A stretch of DNA of 64,000 nt from Zunongwangia endophytica (GTDB lineage Bacteria > Bacteroidota > Bacteroidia > Flavobacteriales > Flavobacteriaceae): assembly GCF_030409505.1 (NCBI RefSeq), contig NZ_JAUFPZ010000002.1, forward strand, positions 3,836,001 through 3,900,000, written 5' to 3'. Below the pieces are notes generated by a model that was not told the origin of the DNA, searched no databases, and saw only the letters and a program-made list of their open reading frames with translations. Each line of letters begins with the position of its first letter. The stretch's first letter is position 1. Position numbers and translations under genes: made by a program. Below are positions 8,977 through 18,356 of this stretch, piece by piece.

Positions 8977-9018
8977 AAAAAAGCTACCCGAAATTGTATA
9001 ATTTCGGGTAGCTTTTTT
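8977..9018 (-). terminator. strong intrinsic terminator
   Basis: A perfect 18-bp stem (AAAAAAGCTACCCGAAAT and its complement) with a 6-nt loop and flanking A and T runs lies just downstream of msrA. It would also work in the other direction. Confidence 0.85.
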
Positions 9019-9034
9019 ATAAAATATCTCTTAT

Positions 9035-9697
9035 TTAATGAGCGTTTTCTTTTAATAATTCAGGAAATTTTTTCTTAAATTTATTAATTCTTGGTATCGA
9101 AACACTGCGGATGTATGGATTTTCAAGATGATTCCTTTCGTAATCCTGATGGTAATCTTCTGCTACCCAGAATTTCTGAAATGGTAAAACTTCGGCTGCG
9201 ATCGGTTTATTATAATCTTTAGCAACTTCAGCTTTTACTTTTTCTATAGTTTGCTTCTGCTCTTGATTTTGATAAAATATTATCGAGCGATATTGAGACC
9301 CGCGATCAGGTCCCTGTCCGTTTACCTGTGTAGGATTTTGAGATCCAAAATATACCCGCACCAAAGTTTCAAAGCTTACGACATTCGGATCGTAAATGAT
9401 TTCTACACTTTCGGCGTGGCCGGTTCTACCGGTATTGCTTTGTTCGTAGGTTGGGTTTTTGGTATGTCCACCAGCGTATCCAGAGATAGACTCTTCAACA
9501 CCTTTTACACTTTCGTAAACAGCTTCTACACACCAAAAGCAACCACTGGCAAAATAGGCTTTTTCCATTCCGTTTTCGGCTGGAACTTCAACAGGATCGG
9601 CATTCGCTATTTCAGGTTTTGTAACTGTTTTATTTTGTGCGTTATTTCCGCAGGCAAAAAAAATAAGACTTATGGTCGTTAAAAATAATCGCTTCAT
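9035..9697 (-). CDS. msrA: peptide-methionine (S)-S-oxide reductase, exported lipoprotein form
   Basis: A 220-aa MsrA with the active-site motif GCFWC (catalytic Cys53), GYAGGHTKNPTYEQ and GRTGHAESVEI. It repairs oxidised methionine. Unlike the cytoplasmic enzyme it starts with MKRLFLTTISLIFFAC, a signal peptide with a somewhat relaxed lipobox, and a 30-residue linker, so it probably acts in the periplasm on envelope proteins. I chose ATG at 9697: a longer version would need GTG at 9724, would overlap the upstream gene and would spoil the signal peptide. It follows a lipoprotein gene by 7 nt. Confidence 0.92.
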   Translation of the reverse strand: MKRLFLTTISLIFFACGNNAQNKTVTKPEIANADPVEVPAENGMEKAYFASGCFWCVEAVYESVKGVEESISGYAGGHTKNPTYEQSNTGRTGHAESVEIIYDPNVVSFETLVRVYFGSQNPTQVNGQGPDRGSQYRSIIFYQNQEQKQTIEKVKAEVAKDYNKPIAAEVLPFQKFWVAEDYHQDYERNHLENPYIRSVSIPRINKFKKKFPELLKENAH

Positions 9698-9704
9698 ATT
9701 GTAA

Positions 9705-10277
9705 TTAGATTTTTTTGAAATCACCTTCTAAAGTTTTTTTTCCGAAGATGGCGTAATCTGATGCTATTTTTCCATCAATTTTAAAACCTATCCAATCAAG
9801 TTTTAGGCCATTATTGGTGGGATTCAATTTCGCTATAGGATCTTCTTTAGAAAAATCTGCCCAGGGCAAATCTTTGTTTTTGTTTTTAGAAGATGGGCTT
9901 ACATAAAAGGCATGATATTCATTACCCATTTTTTCGAACCTCACATTAATATAAATTTGATCTGGCTGAAGACAGAATTCAGAATTTCCGGTTAGGCTTA
10001 CTTCAACGCAGTAACAGCTGCAAGCTTCATCCATTTTCCCTTCTTTACTATATCTTCCTGAAATATCTCCCGCTGTGCTATTAGTTTTTGAAGTATCTAT
10101 GGAGTCTGAAAGATTATCGATATTATCGTAACGATTAATATCGCTTTCTTCATCTACATTTCTTTCATTGCTTTCAACCGGAACTTCATTTGAATCAATA
10201 TCTGCATCTTTTTTGTCTTCATTTTTACAAGCAAATGCAAGCAATAGTAGTGCTATAAAAATTGGTTTCTTTATCAT
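9705..10277 (-). CDS. hypothetical lipoprotein, 190 aa
   Basis: The signal peptide MIKKPIFIALLLLAFAC has a clear lipobox. Residues 20-70 are a very acidic linker rich in Asp, Asn, Glu and Ser. The C-terminal 110 residues form a small domain beginning DISGRYSKEGKMDEACSCYCVEV, with three more Cys, and containing FCLQPDQIYINVRFEKMGNEYHAFYVSP. I do not recognise the family. It lies directly upstream of msrA and is probably co-transcribed with it. Confidence 0.7.
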   Translation of the reverse strand: MIKKPIFIALLLLAFACKNEDKKDADIDSNEVPVESNERNVDEESDINRYDNIDNLSDSIDTSKTNSTAGDISGRYSKEGKMDEACSCYCVEVSLTGNSEFCLQPDQIYINVRFEKMGNEYHAFYVSPSSKNKNKDLPWADFSKEDPIAKLNPTNNGLKLDWIGFKIDGKIASDYAIFGKKTLEGDFKKI

Positions 10278-10370
10278 TATAATTTGTACTGATTATCAGG
10301 ATAAAGGTACGCTTTTAGCTATGTTTTATTGTGAAAACCTTGTTAATCAATGATCTTGAGTTTACTGTAT

Positions 10371-10410
10371 AAAAAAACTGCTTAAACATAAATTTTACGT
10401 TTAAGCAGTT
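10371..10410 (-). terminator. intrinsic terminator
   Basis: A 12-bp stem (AACTGCTTAAAC / GTTTAAGCAGTT) is followed on the minus strand by a run of T. It ends the Nif3-coiled-coil operon. Confidence 0.8.
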
Positions 10411-10444
10411 TCGATATAAATTTAATCTAATTCGTTCTAAGCAA

Positions 10445-11224
10445 TTACATGCTTTGGAATAATTGATTCATTTTTTCTTTCTCTTCGTTAGCTAGCTCTT
10501 CATCAACCAAGATACGACCACTATGCTCGTCGGTAATTATTTTCTTTCTACCAGCGATTTCCATGATCACCTGTGGTGGAATAGTAAAGTAAGAACCTCC
10601 AGATGCACCACGCTCTACAGGTACGATAGCTAATCCATTCTTCACGTTAGTACGAATACGTTTATAAGCTTTTACTAAACGTGTATCAATTTCTGTTTCG
10701 TATTGCTCAGATCTGTCGATAAGGGCTTGCTCTTCTTTTTCTGTTTCAGACAAGATAGCATCAAGCTCTCCTTTTTTGTGCTCTAAGTGTGCCTCACGGT
10801 CTTTAAGACGACCTTGAGTTTGCTCGATAATCTGTTTCTTTTGTTCGATTTGAACTTTGTATTCTTTAATGTGCTTCTCAGCAAGTTCGATTTCCAATTC
10901 CTGAAATTCAACTTCTTTACTCAAAGCGTTGAATTCTCTGTTGTTACGAACATTTTTTTGTTGCTCAGAATATTTTTTGATGGTCGTTTTAGACTCGTCA
11001 ATAAGATTCTTTTTGCTTTTGATATCGGCGTTTATCACATCGATATCATCGTCTAATTTTTGTAAACGTTTATTTAGTCCGGCTACCTCATCTTCTAAAT
11101 CCTCTACCTCTAAAGGAAGTTCGCCTCGCACGTTTCGAATTTCATCAATTCTGGAATCTACCAACTGAAGATCGTATAAAGCTCTTAACTTCTCTTCTAC
11201 AGTAAGATCATTTTTCTTTGCCAT
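10445..11224 (-). CDS. coiled-coil protein with a degenerate C4 zinc ribbon
   Basis: A 259-aa protein: a long coiled coil (residues 10-180, rich in Glu, Lys, Ile) followed by what is in relatives a C4-type zinc-ribbon domain. Here the metal ligands are gone: where the family has a CxxC knuckle the sequence is RGASGGSYFTIPPQ, and the second knuckle reads KIITDEHSGRILVDEEL. The fold probably survives without zinc. It sits 2 nt downstream of the Nif3-like gene, the usual pairing in bacteria. The family is proposed to bind nucleic acid; the function is not established. Confidence 0.85.
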   Translation of the reverse strand: MAKKNDLTVEEKLRALYDLQLVDSRIDEIRNVRGELPLEVEDLEDEVAGLNKRLQKLDDDIDVINADIKSKKNLIDESKTTIKKYSEQQKNVRNNREFNALSKEVEFQELEIELAEKHIKEYKVQIEQKKQIIEQTQGRLKDREAHLEHKKGELDAILSETEKEEQALIDRSEQYETEIDTRLVKAYKRIRTNVKNGLAIVPVERGASGGSYFTIPPQVIMEIAGRKKIITDEHSGRILVDEELANEEKEKMNQLFQSM

Positions 11225-11226
11225 AC

Positions 11227-12321
11227 TTAAATATACTTGATAGGATTGCTATTTGTCTCTGCTAAAATAAGTGCAAAATTACTAAATTTTTTCGTTAAAA
11301 AAGAATATAGTAAATTTTTTGTAAATTGTTCACTTTCATAGTGTCCAATATCGGCTAAAATGATGCTATTCTCGGCCTTATAAAAATCATGATATTTTAA
11401 ATCTGCCGTGATGTAGACATCTGCACCCGCACTCTTAGCGTTTTCGATCGCAAAGCTACCGCTTCCGCCCAACACGGCAACCTTTTTAATTGGTTTTTCT
11501 AATAAAGCCGAATGTCTTACACATCCCGCCTTAAATGTCGATTTTACAGATTTTAGAAAGGTTTTTTCGTCTTGAGATTCTTTCAGTTCTCCAATCATTC
11601 CCATACCAAGGTGTTGATTGGTGTTTTCTAGCGTATAAATTTCGTACGCTACTTCTTCATAAGGATGAGCTAAAAACATGGCATTCAAGATTTTACCCTC
11701 TAGATGTGCCGGAAATGTAATTCCTATTTGCGTTTCTTCTCCATAATGAATAGTGCCTCGTTCGCCAATAACGGGATTCGAAGATTCATTTCCTTTAAAG
11801 CTTCCTTCTCCTTTTACATTAAAACTGCAATGATCATAATTCCCTATGCTACCGCCACCAGCTTCAAATAGGGCCTCCCGCACTTTTTCCGCATCTTTAA
11901 TAGGAACATAGGTGAGCAGTTTTTTGATACTTTGTTTTCTGGGAATTAAGATTTGACGATTTACAAGGCCAATTTTCTCGCAAATCATATCGTTAACTCC
12001 CTTGTGTTGGTTGTCTAAGGCCGTATGTATTGCATAAATAGCAATATCATTTTTAATGGCTTTTAGAACTACTCGCTCTACATAATTTTTTCCGGTAATT
12101 TTTTTAAGTCCGGAAAATATGATAGGGTGGAAACTTACAATAAGATTGCAATTATTAGAGATGGCTTCGTCTACAGTAGCTTCAAGAGTATCTAAGGTTA
12201 TTAGAGCTCCGGTGGCTTCCGCATTTTTATCGCCTACTAAGAGGCCGACATTGTCGAAATCCTCAGCATAATTTAACGGAGCAAATGCTTCAATTTCTTT
12301 TATGATATCCTGAATAATCAT
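11227..12321 (-). CDS. Nif3-like dinuclear metal centre protein
   Basis: A 364-aa member of the Nif3/YbgI family (NGG1-interacting factor 3), with metal-binding motifs FDNVGLLVGD, FHPIIFSGLKKI, AIHTALDNQHKGVND, ITADLKYHDFY and ILADIGHYESE. An extra middle domain (residues 130-230) is typical of the long version. Nif3 proteins form hexamers with two metals per subunit; the substrate is unknown, although some databases call them GTP cyclohydrolase I type 2. It leads an operon with the coiled-coil protein. Confidence 0.9.
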   Translation of the reverse strand: MIIQDIIKEIEAFAPLNYAEDFDNVGLLVGDKNAEATGALITLDTLEATVDEAISNNCNLIVSFHPIIFSGLKKITGKNYVERVVLKAIKNDIAIYAIHTALDNQHKGVNDMICEKIGLVNRQILIPRKQSIKKLLTYVPIKDAEKVREALFEAGGGSIGNYDHCSFNVKGEGSFKGNESSNPVIGERGTIHYGEETQIGITFPAHLEGKILNAMFLAHPYEEVAYEIYTLENTNQHLGMGMIGELKESQDEKTFLKSVKSTFKAGCVRHSALLEKPIKKVAVLGGSGSFAIENAKSAGADVYITADLKYHDFYKAENSIILADIGHYESEQFTKNLLYSFLTKKFSNFALILAETNSNPIKYI

Positions 12322-12504
12322 ATTTTTAAGTTTTGAAAACCTTTTTAGGTGTTTTTAAAGATCCTTTAGCGAAAAGTGCGCGATGAAATTAATATATCAA
12401 ATTTGATTAATTTATCAGCAGTAGATTGGTAAATAATCAAGTTTTATTTAATGCAATAATCGCTAAAATTAGATGTCAAAGATAAATATTATAGCCTGGC
12501 TAAT

Positions 12505-13506
12505 ATGAATTTACTACGAAAATTACTCTTTCCTTTTGCTCTTGTTTACGGAGTAATTGTTTGGTTTAGGAATAAATTTTTTGATGCTCGAATACTAAAA
12601 AGTACGTCGTACGATTTCCCGGTGATCTGTGTGGGGAATCTTAGTGCCGGCGGAACAGGAAAATCACCGATGATAGAATATTTACTTCGGAAGTTGAATT
12701 ACAAAAATATTGCGGTTTTAAGCAGAGGCTATAAAAGATCTACTGAAGGGTTTTTATTATTGAATGGAAATGAGCAAGCAATAGAAACCGGAGACGAACC
12801 TTTGCAATTCAAAACTAAATTTCCAGAAGTTAAGGTTGCCGTTGATGCCGATCGTAGAAATGGAATTGCTGAGCTTAGAAAAGAAAATGCTGAAATTGTA
12901 CTTTTAGACGATGCCTTTCAGCATCGCAAAGTAAAAGCAGGATTCAATATTCTACTTACGGCGTATGGCGATTTATACGCGAATGATTTTATGCTGCCAA
13001 CAGGAAATCTTAGAGAAACCTATTCGGGTGCAGATCGTGCTCAGGTAATTGTAGTCACTAAATGCCCAAAATCGATTACGTTAAAAGAGCGAGAGCATAT
13101 TAGATTTAAACTTCAAATTAAGCAATATCAGGAATTGTATTTTTCAACTATAAAATATGCTGAAAAAATTTCTGACGGTGCAAATGAATTTTTATTTGAT
13201 AAGTTGTCCAATAACTATTCGGTAGTTACTGGTATAGCCAAACCAGAACCTTTTATTTCTTTTCTGAAAACTAAAAATGCGAATTTTGAACATCTTAAGT
13301 TTCCGGATCATCATAATTTTAGCGATGCTGAAATAGCTTCCTTAAACACCAAAGATTGTATTTTGACTACCGAAAAGGATTATATGCGTTTAAAAGATAA
13401 AGTAAACACGCAATTATTTTATTTACCTATAGAAACCGATTTTGTTGAAAATGAGCAATCTTTTTTAAAACGAATCAACAAGTTTATCACCGAATCAAAA
13501 GCCTAA
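12505..13506 (+). CDS. lpxK: tetraacyldisaccharide 4'-kinase
   Basis: A 333-aa inner-membrane-associated kinase that phosphorylates the lipid A disaccharide precursor at the 4' position. It shows an N-terminal membrane anchor (LLFPFALVYGVIVWF), a P-loop NLSAGGTGKSP near residue 50, and the family motifs LSRGYKR, GDEPLQ and LLDDAFQHRKV. The length matches the family. It shows that the organism makes lipid A. It is divergent from the Nif3 operon and convergent with the histidine kinase. Confidence 0.94.
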   Translation: MNLLRKLLFPFALVYGVIVWFRNKFFDARILKSTSYDFPVICVGNLSAGGTGKSPMIEYLLRKLNYKNIAVLSRGYKRSTEGFLLLNGNEQAIETGDEPLQFKTKFPEVKVAVDADRRNGIAELRKENAEIVLLDDAFQHRKVKAGFNILLTAYGDLYANDFMLPTGNLRETYSGADRAQVIVVTKCPKSITLKEREHIRFKLQIKQYQELYFSTIKYAEKISDGANEFLFDKLSNNYSVVTGIAKPEPFISFLKTKNANFEHLKFPDHHNFSDAEIASLNTKDCILTTEKDYMRLKDKVNTQLFYLPIETDFVENEQSFLKRINKFITESKA

Positions 13507-13554
13507 AAATATAATGCTAGGGTTTAGCTCTTAGATAGAATTTTCTATAAAGTG

Positions 13555-15783
13555 TTAGCCTTTTTTGATTTTAAGATGCTTGTTTATTTTTCTATAAAAT
13601 TCATCTGTTTTATAAGGCTTCGGGATGATATCGTTAAAACCATTTAGATAAAATTCATCCAGATTGTCATCTAGCGTTACCGCGGTTAAAGCAATAATAG
13701 GTATTTCAGAATTAAATTTTCTAATTTGTTTTGTAGCTTCAATCCCGCTTATGCCCGGCATATGAATGTCCATCAAAACTAAATTGAAATTAGAGTCTTT
13801 AACGAGTTCGACAGCTTTGGTGCCGTTGTCTGCAACTTCACATACCGCATTTCTTTTCTCTAAGATCTTTTTGGTAATCATTTGATTAATCTTGTTATCC
13901 TCTACTACAAGGATTTCTTTACCAACTAAAGAATCGCTATTAATTTCTGTAAGATCTAGTTGGTTTCCTTCGGCGTGTGGAGCAGATTCGATTACTAAAA
14001 ATTTCAGATCAAACCAAAATTTAGAGCCTTCGCCAAGCTCACTTTCTAAGTTTATTTTACTTCCCATTAAATTAAGAAGATTCTTAACAATAGATAAACC
14101 TAAGCCGGTACCACCAAATTTACGGTTAATTTGCGTAGATCCTTGTATAAAGTTTTCAAAAATGGTCTCTTGTTTTTCTCGCGAAATCCCTTCACCATTA
14201 TCCTTAATTTCGAAGCGCAAATGTACATCGTCTTTACTTTCTCTAACTTGAGAAACGTTTATCCAGATGTCTCCATCTTCAGTAAACTTAATGGAATTGC
14301 CGATAAGGTTAATTAAAATTTGTGATAGCTTAAGTGGGTCACCTTTTAATTTCTGCGGAATAGACGTATCAAAATCAAAATGAATGTCGATATTTTTATC
14401 GTCGGCCGAATTTTTTAGTGCTACTAACACATCTGAAATTCTTTTTCTTAGATCAAAATCAGAGTAGAGGATTTCAACCTTATTGGCTTCTAATTTGTTG
14501 AGATCCAGAATATTGTTTATAAGGCTTAATAGATATTCGCCTGAAAATTTTAGTGAATTTAGATGTTCCTTTTGGTTGGGAGTAGGATTCTCTTCCAGTA
14601 AAAGGTGCGTGAGTCCGGTAACCGCATAGAGCGGCGTTCGAAGCTCGTGGGTAATTGTACTTAAAAACTGAGCTTTAGCTTTAGTTGCACGTTCCGCATT
14701 CTCTTTAGCAAGGGTAAGTTCACGATTTTTCTTTTGCAATAATCCGTTTGCTCTTGCTCTAAGATTATTGTTTTTATATAGAGATAAGGTAAGTAAAGAT
14801 AATATAGTAATTAAAGCTACACTTAAAATGGTAGTCAGTTTATTAACTTTTAAAGATCTTTCATTTTCCTTTCTCTTTTCAGATAATTCTTTGATTTCAC
14901 TTTTTAACACATCATTGCCATAAGCGGTATAGGATTCTTTGCCTAATGTTTTCGAGTTGAGTTTAAAAAGTTGATCCCTCTCCTTATTGCCTAATTTGAG
15001 ATAACTAAGCGCTTCAGATTCGTTGTCCTGCTCTTCGTAAATGCTGCTAAGAAGATTGTAGTTGCTCATTACCATGCCGTTAAAATCATTTTTCTTAGCG
15101 GCATCCAAGCTTAAATTAGCGTATTTATCAGCTTCAGTCGCGTTTTTTCGAGCTAATTCTGTTTTCGCTAAATAGTAATATAATCGGCTATACTCATAAG
15201 AGGAAATCTCTGGATCTATACTTTTACTGGCTTTTTTCAAATATTTAAAAGCTTCGTTTGGGACTTGATCCAGGTTGAGGGCAATTATTCCTCTTTGAAG
15301 ATTTAGTAAAGAAAGATATCTTTCTAAATTCTGGTTATTCGATTTGTTATAATGCTTTTCAGAAAGGTTTAAATAATCAAAAGCTCCCTGTCTATTGTTT
15401 TGAGCTGTTAATATTTTGGAAAGGCTAAGGTAGCTATAAGCAAGACCGGTTTCATCTATAGTTTCTCTTTGTATGTCAATAGCTCTGTTAAGTGAAACTA
15501 TGGCGTCGCTATAATCATGAAGTATATATTCAAGTTTAGAGGTTATGCTGCTAGCTAAAGCAGTATACCTCTTGTGATTGATGTCCTGAGCTAATTTTAA
15601 TGATCGGTTAAGTTCATCAGTGGCTTTATCAAACTGGTATTTATTTACAGAAACTTCTGCTTTTTCTAATAAACTATCAATTTGATGGGTGATTTCTTCT
15701 CTATTTTGAATTTTTTGGGCATTAGAAGAAAAAACTATAAAGCACGAAAATAGCAGGAAATACGTAAGCTTCAACTTATCCAT
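13555..15783 (-). CDS. TPR-containing hybrid sensor histidine kinase / response regulator
   Basis: A 742-aa membrane sensor. In order: signal peptide (residues 1-22), periplasmic helical tetratricopeptide-like repeats (about 30-290), one transmembrane helix (LTTILSVALITILSLLTLSLY), a coiled coil, HisKA with phospho-acceptor His in FLSTITHELRTPLY (near residue 380), HATPase with N box (LINLIGNSIKFTE) and G boxes (DNGEGIS, GGTGLGLSI), and a C-terminal receiver with Asp in NLVLMDIHMPG (near residue 670). The signal is unknown. There is no DNA-binding domain, so output must go through another protein. It lies 42 nt after gapA. Confidence 0.92.
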   Translation of the reverse strand: MDKLKLTYFLLFSCFIVFSSNAQKIQNREEITHQIDSLLEKAEVSVNKYQFDKATDELNRSLKLAQDINHKRYTALASSITSKLEYILHDYSDAIVSLNRAIDIQRETIDETGLAYSYLSLSKILTAQNNRQGAFDYLNLSEKHYNKSNNQNLERYLSLLNLQRGIIALNLDQVPNEAFKYLKKASKSIDPEISSYEYSRLYYYLAKTELARKNATEADKYANLSLDAAKKNDFNGMVMSNYNLLSSIYEEQDNESEALSYLKLGNKERDQLFKLNSKTLGKESYTAYGNDVLKSEIKELSEKRKENERSLKVNKLTTILSVALITILSLLTLSLYKNNNLRARANGLLQKKNRELTLAKENAERATKAKAQFLSTITHELRTPLYAVTGLTHLLLEENPTPNQKEHLNSLKFSGEYLLSLINNILDLNKLEANKVEILYSDFDLRKRISDVLVALKNSADDKNIDIHFDFDTSIPQKLKGDPLKLSQILINLIGNSIKFTEDGDIWINVSQVRESKDDVHLRFEIKDNGEGISREKQETIFENFIQGSTQINRKFGGTGLGLSIVKNLLNLMGSKINLESELGEGSKFWFDLKFLVIESAPHAEGNQLDLTEINSDSLVGKEILVVEDNKINQMITKKILEKRNAVCEVADNGTKAVELVKDSNFNLVLMDIHMPGISGIEATKQIRKFNSEIPIIALTAVTLDDNLDEFYLNGFNDIIPKPYKTDEFYRKINKHLKIKKG

Positions 15784-15825
15784 TCTACAGCTAACTGCTA
15801 AAAATTGCTGCTAAATATAATGAAA

Positions 15826-16827
15826 TTAATAGAAAGAAGAAATTAAATCTATCAACCTACTAGAATATCCGATTTCATTATCATACCATCCAATAAGCTT
15901 TATTAGTTTTCCGTCAATTACGGAAGTCATTTCTGCATCAAAAATACAGGAATGTGTATTCCCAGAAATATCTTTAGAAACAATAGGATCTTCTGTAAAA
16001 CTTAAAATCCCTTTTAATGTGGTTTCTGAAGCTTTTTTGAAAATACTATTAACTTCTTTTATGGAAGTTGCTTTAGTGACATTGATAGTCATATCTGTTA
16101 AAGAGCCATTAGGCACGGGAACTCTAATTCCGCAGCCGCCAATAACATCGCTTAGATCTGGAAAAATACCTGTTAATGCCTTTGCAGCACCTGTAGTGGT
16201 AGGAATTATAGATTGGGTTGCCGCTCTACTTCGTCGCAAATCTCGATGTGGTTGATCATGTAAGCTTTGGTCTGAAGTAAATGAATGCACAGTTGTTATG
16301 TACGCTTGCTCCACTTTAAAATGCTCATGGATTAACTTCAGCATTGGTGCAGCATTGTTGGTAGTACAAGAAGCATTAGAGATAATATCTTCACTACCAT
16401 CTAAAATATGCTCATTGACACCTAAGACAATCATTTTGATTGATTCGTCCTGTGGCGGTACCGATAAAACGACTTTTTTTACACTTCCGCTAAGGTGATT
16501 TTCAAGCTCAGGGCGTGTTTTAAATTTCCCGGTAGCTTCAACTACTATATCCGTTTCAGTAGTGTTCCAATCGATTTTGGAAGGATGATCTTGGTTAAAA
16601 ACAGCCGTCTTTTTTCCGTTTACAATTAAAGTATTTCCTTCCGTAGTTATTTCAGCATCAAAAATACCATGTATACTATCGTATTTAAGAAGATGCGCCA
16701 GTGTTTTAGCATCAGCTAAATCATTGATCGCAACAACATTTATCTGAGGATTATCAATAAGTAATCTGAACAAATTTCGGCCAATGCGGCCAAAACCGTT
16801 AATTCCAAGATTAATGATTTTAGGCAT
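15826..16827 (-). CDS. gapA: glyceraldehyde-3-phosphate dehydrogenase, type I
   Basis: A 333-aa NAD-dependent glycolytic dehydrogenase. It has the Rossmann start INLGINGFGRIGRNLFRLL, the catalytic Cys in SNASCTTNNAAP, the phosphate site HSFTSDQSLHDQPH.DLRRSRAA and the C-terminal WYDNEIGYSSRL. Length and motifs are standard. It starts 4 nt after lipA and is probably co-transcribed with it, an unusual pairing functionally. Bacteroidetes often have a second GAPDH elsewhere, so the direction of flux cannot be told. Confidence 0.95.
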   Translation of the reverse strand: MPKIINLGINGFGRIGRNLFRLLIDNPQINVVAINDLADAKTLAHLLKYDSIHGIFDAEITTEGNTLIVNGKKTAVFNQDHPSKIDWNTTETDIVVEATGKFKTRPELENHLSGSVKKVVLSVPPQDESIKMIVLGVNEHILDGSEDIISNASCTTNNAAPMLKLIHEHFKVEQAYITTVHSFTSDQSLHDQPHRDLRRSRAATQSIIPTTTGAAKALTGIFPDLSDVIGGCGIRVPVPNGSLTDMTINVTKATSIKEVNSIFKKASETTLKGILSFTEDPIVSKDISGNTHSCIFDAEMTSVIDGKLIKLIGWYDNEIGYSSRLIDLISSFY

Positions 16828-16831
16828 TGTC

Positions 16832-17710
16832 TTAGTTGATGTGCTTTTGGGCTTTATAAGAAGATCTTACCAGAGCGCTACTTTCTACATGTCTAAATCC
16901 AAGATCTAGTCCAATAGCTTCGTATTTTTTAAATTGATCTGGAGTGATAAATTGCTTTACGGGCAAGTGACGTTTACTTGGCTGTAAATATTGGCCAATG
17001 GTAACTACATCTACATTTGCATCTTTTAGATCGTGTAGTGTTTGGATTACTTCTTCTTCAGTTTCGCCAAGACCAAGCATAATACCCGATTTTGTACGAT
17101 TAATACCTTGATCTTTTAAATAACGCAACACTTCTAAAGAGCGATCGTATTTTGCCTGGATTCTAACTTCACGTGTTAGGCGACGTACAGTCTCCATGTT
17201 GTGAGAAACAACTTCAGGAGCGACTTCTATAATACGATCGATATTTCTGGTATTTCCCTGAAAATCTGGAATCAGAGTTTCCAGTGTAGTTTCAGGATTC
17301 ATTCGGCGAATCGCTTTCACGGTTTCTGCCCAAATGATCGATCCCATATCTTTTAAGTCATCACGGTCTACACTTGTAACTACCGCATGCTTAATTTGCA
17401 TTAATTTTATAGAACGTGCTACTTTTTCTGGCTCATCCCAATCTACCGTTTCTGGTCTGCCGGTTTTTACGCCACAAAATCCACAAGATCGAGTACAAAT
17501 ATTACCCAATATCATAAAAGTAGCTGTTCCTTCGCTCCAACACTCACCCATGTTTGGGCAACTTCCCGATGTACAAATTGTATGTAGATCGTATTTGTCT
17601 ACAAGACTACGTAATTCGGTATATTTTTTACCTGTAGGAAGCTTCACACGAAGCCATTTTGGTTTTCCTTTAGGTGTTGTTTTTGAAGGTGTAAGTGTTT
17701 CTGTACTCAT
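16832..17710 (-). CDS. lipA: lipoyl synthase
   Basis: A 292-aa radical-SAM enzyme that inserts two sulphurs into octanoyl groups on the lipoyl domains of 2-oxo acid dehydrogenases. The SAM cluster motif is CTRSCGFC and the auxiliary cluster cysteines are in [12 protein letters not shown]. The C-terminal Arg-Ser-Ser-type ending ([12 protein letters not shown]) is present. No lipB is in the window. Confidence 0.96.
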   Translation of the reverse strand: MSTETLTPSKTTPKGKPKWLRVKLPTGKKYTELRSLVDKYDLHTICTSGSCPNMGECWSEGTATFMILGNICTRSCGFCGVKTGRPETVDWDEPEKVARSIKLMQIKHAVVTSVDRDDLKDMGSIIWAETVKAIRRMNPETTLETLIPDFQGNTRNIDRIIEVAPEVVSHNMETVRRLTREVRIQAKYDRSLEVLRYLKDQGINRTKSGIMLGLGETEEEVIQTLHDLKDANVDVVTIGQYLQPSKRHLPVKQFITPDQFKKYEAIGLDLGFRHVESSALVRSSYKAQKHIN

Positions 17711-17786
17711 AGCAAAAATCTCTTATTCAAAGATACAATATTCTATCTAATAGCATAATTAGACGTTGATAGTTTAAGAACCTTAA

Positions 17787-18356
17787 TTAGTTTTTACGAT
17801 CTTCTATAATTTCTGAAAGTAATTTCTTGGCTCTTAATAATTTAACCTTTACGTTATTCATAGGCTCTCCCAAAGATTCTGAGATTTCCTTATAGGATTT
17901 TTCCTGAAAAAAACGAAGATTCAAAACTTCTTGATAATGGGGTTTAAGCTTTTTTATGTCCTGAAGTAGCTGCGCTAAATTCTGTTCAGTAATTAACTTA
18001 TCTTCAATTGAAGGTGTTTCGTCAACAATCGTGTTTACTTTTTCAGTATCTTCAGAAATAGTATTCATGCGTAACTGACTATTTTTCTTCCGAAGAATAT
18101 CTACATGAATATTTTTAGAGATAGCGATAAGCCAGGTACTAAACGAATAATTTTCATCAAAAGTTTCAAGCCGTTTAAAAGCTTTTGAAAAAGTCTGAAT
18201 AGTAATATCTTCAGCTTCATACTCATTTTGAGTTTTTTTAAGCTGAAATCCATATACATTATTCCAAAATTGATCGAGCAAGTAATTAAAAGCCGATTGA
18301 CTTCCTTTTTTAGCTTCCTGGATTTTTTGTAATAAAAGCGCTTGGTTTACTTCCAA
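17787..18356 (-). CDS. RNA polymerase sigma-70 family factor (ECF-like), TTG start
   Basis: A 189-aa sigma factor with region 2 (FWNNVYGFQLKKTQNEYEAEDITIQTFSKAF, STWLIAISKNIHVDILRKK) and region 4 with a helix-turn-helix (VLNLRFFQEKSYKEISESL, NNVKVKLLRAKKLL). The start is TTG at 18356; no in-frame ATG lies near the N-terminus. The gene overlaps the glycosyltransferase stop by 10 nt, so translation is probably coupled. No anti-sigma gene is adjacent. Confidence 0.87.
   Translation of the reverse strand: MEVNQALLLQKIQEAKKGSQSAFNYLLDQFWNNVYGFQLKKTQNEYEAEDITIQTFSKAFKRLETFDENYSFSTWLIAISKNIHVDILRKKNSQLRMNTISEDTEKVNTIVDETPSIEDKLITEQNLAQLLQDIKKLKPHYQEVLNLRFFQEKSYKEISESLGEPMNNVKVKLLRAKKLLSEIIEDRKN

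Noticed and set aside
9698..9724. GTG start of msrA
   Set aside because: It would overlap the upstream lipoprotein gene and place a charged stretch in front of the signal peptide.
12322..12504. possible small gene between Nif3 and lpxK
   Set aside because: All frames are broken by stops and the DNA is AT-rich; it looks like a divergent promoter region.
16019..16498. plus-strand frames opposite gapA
   Set aside because: Antisense shadows of a strongly conserved gene, with no family similarity or start context.
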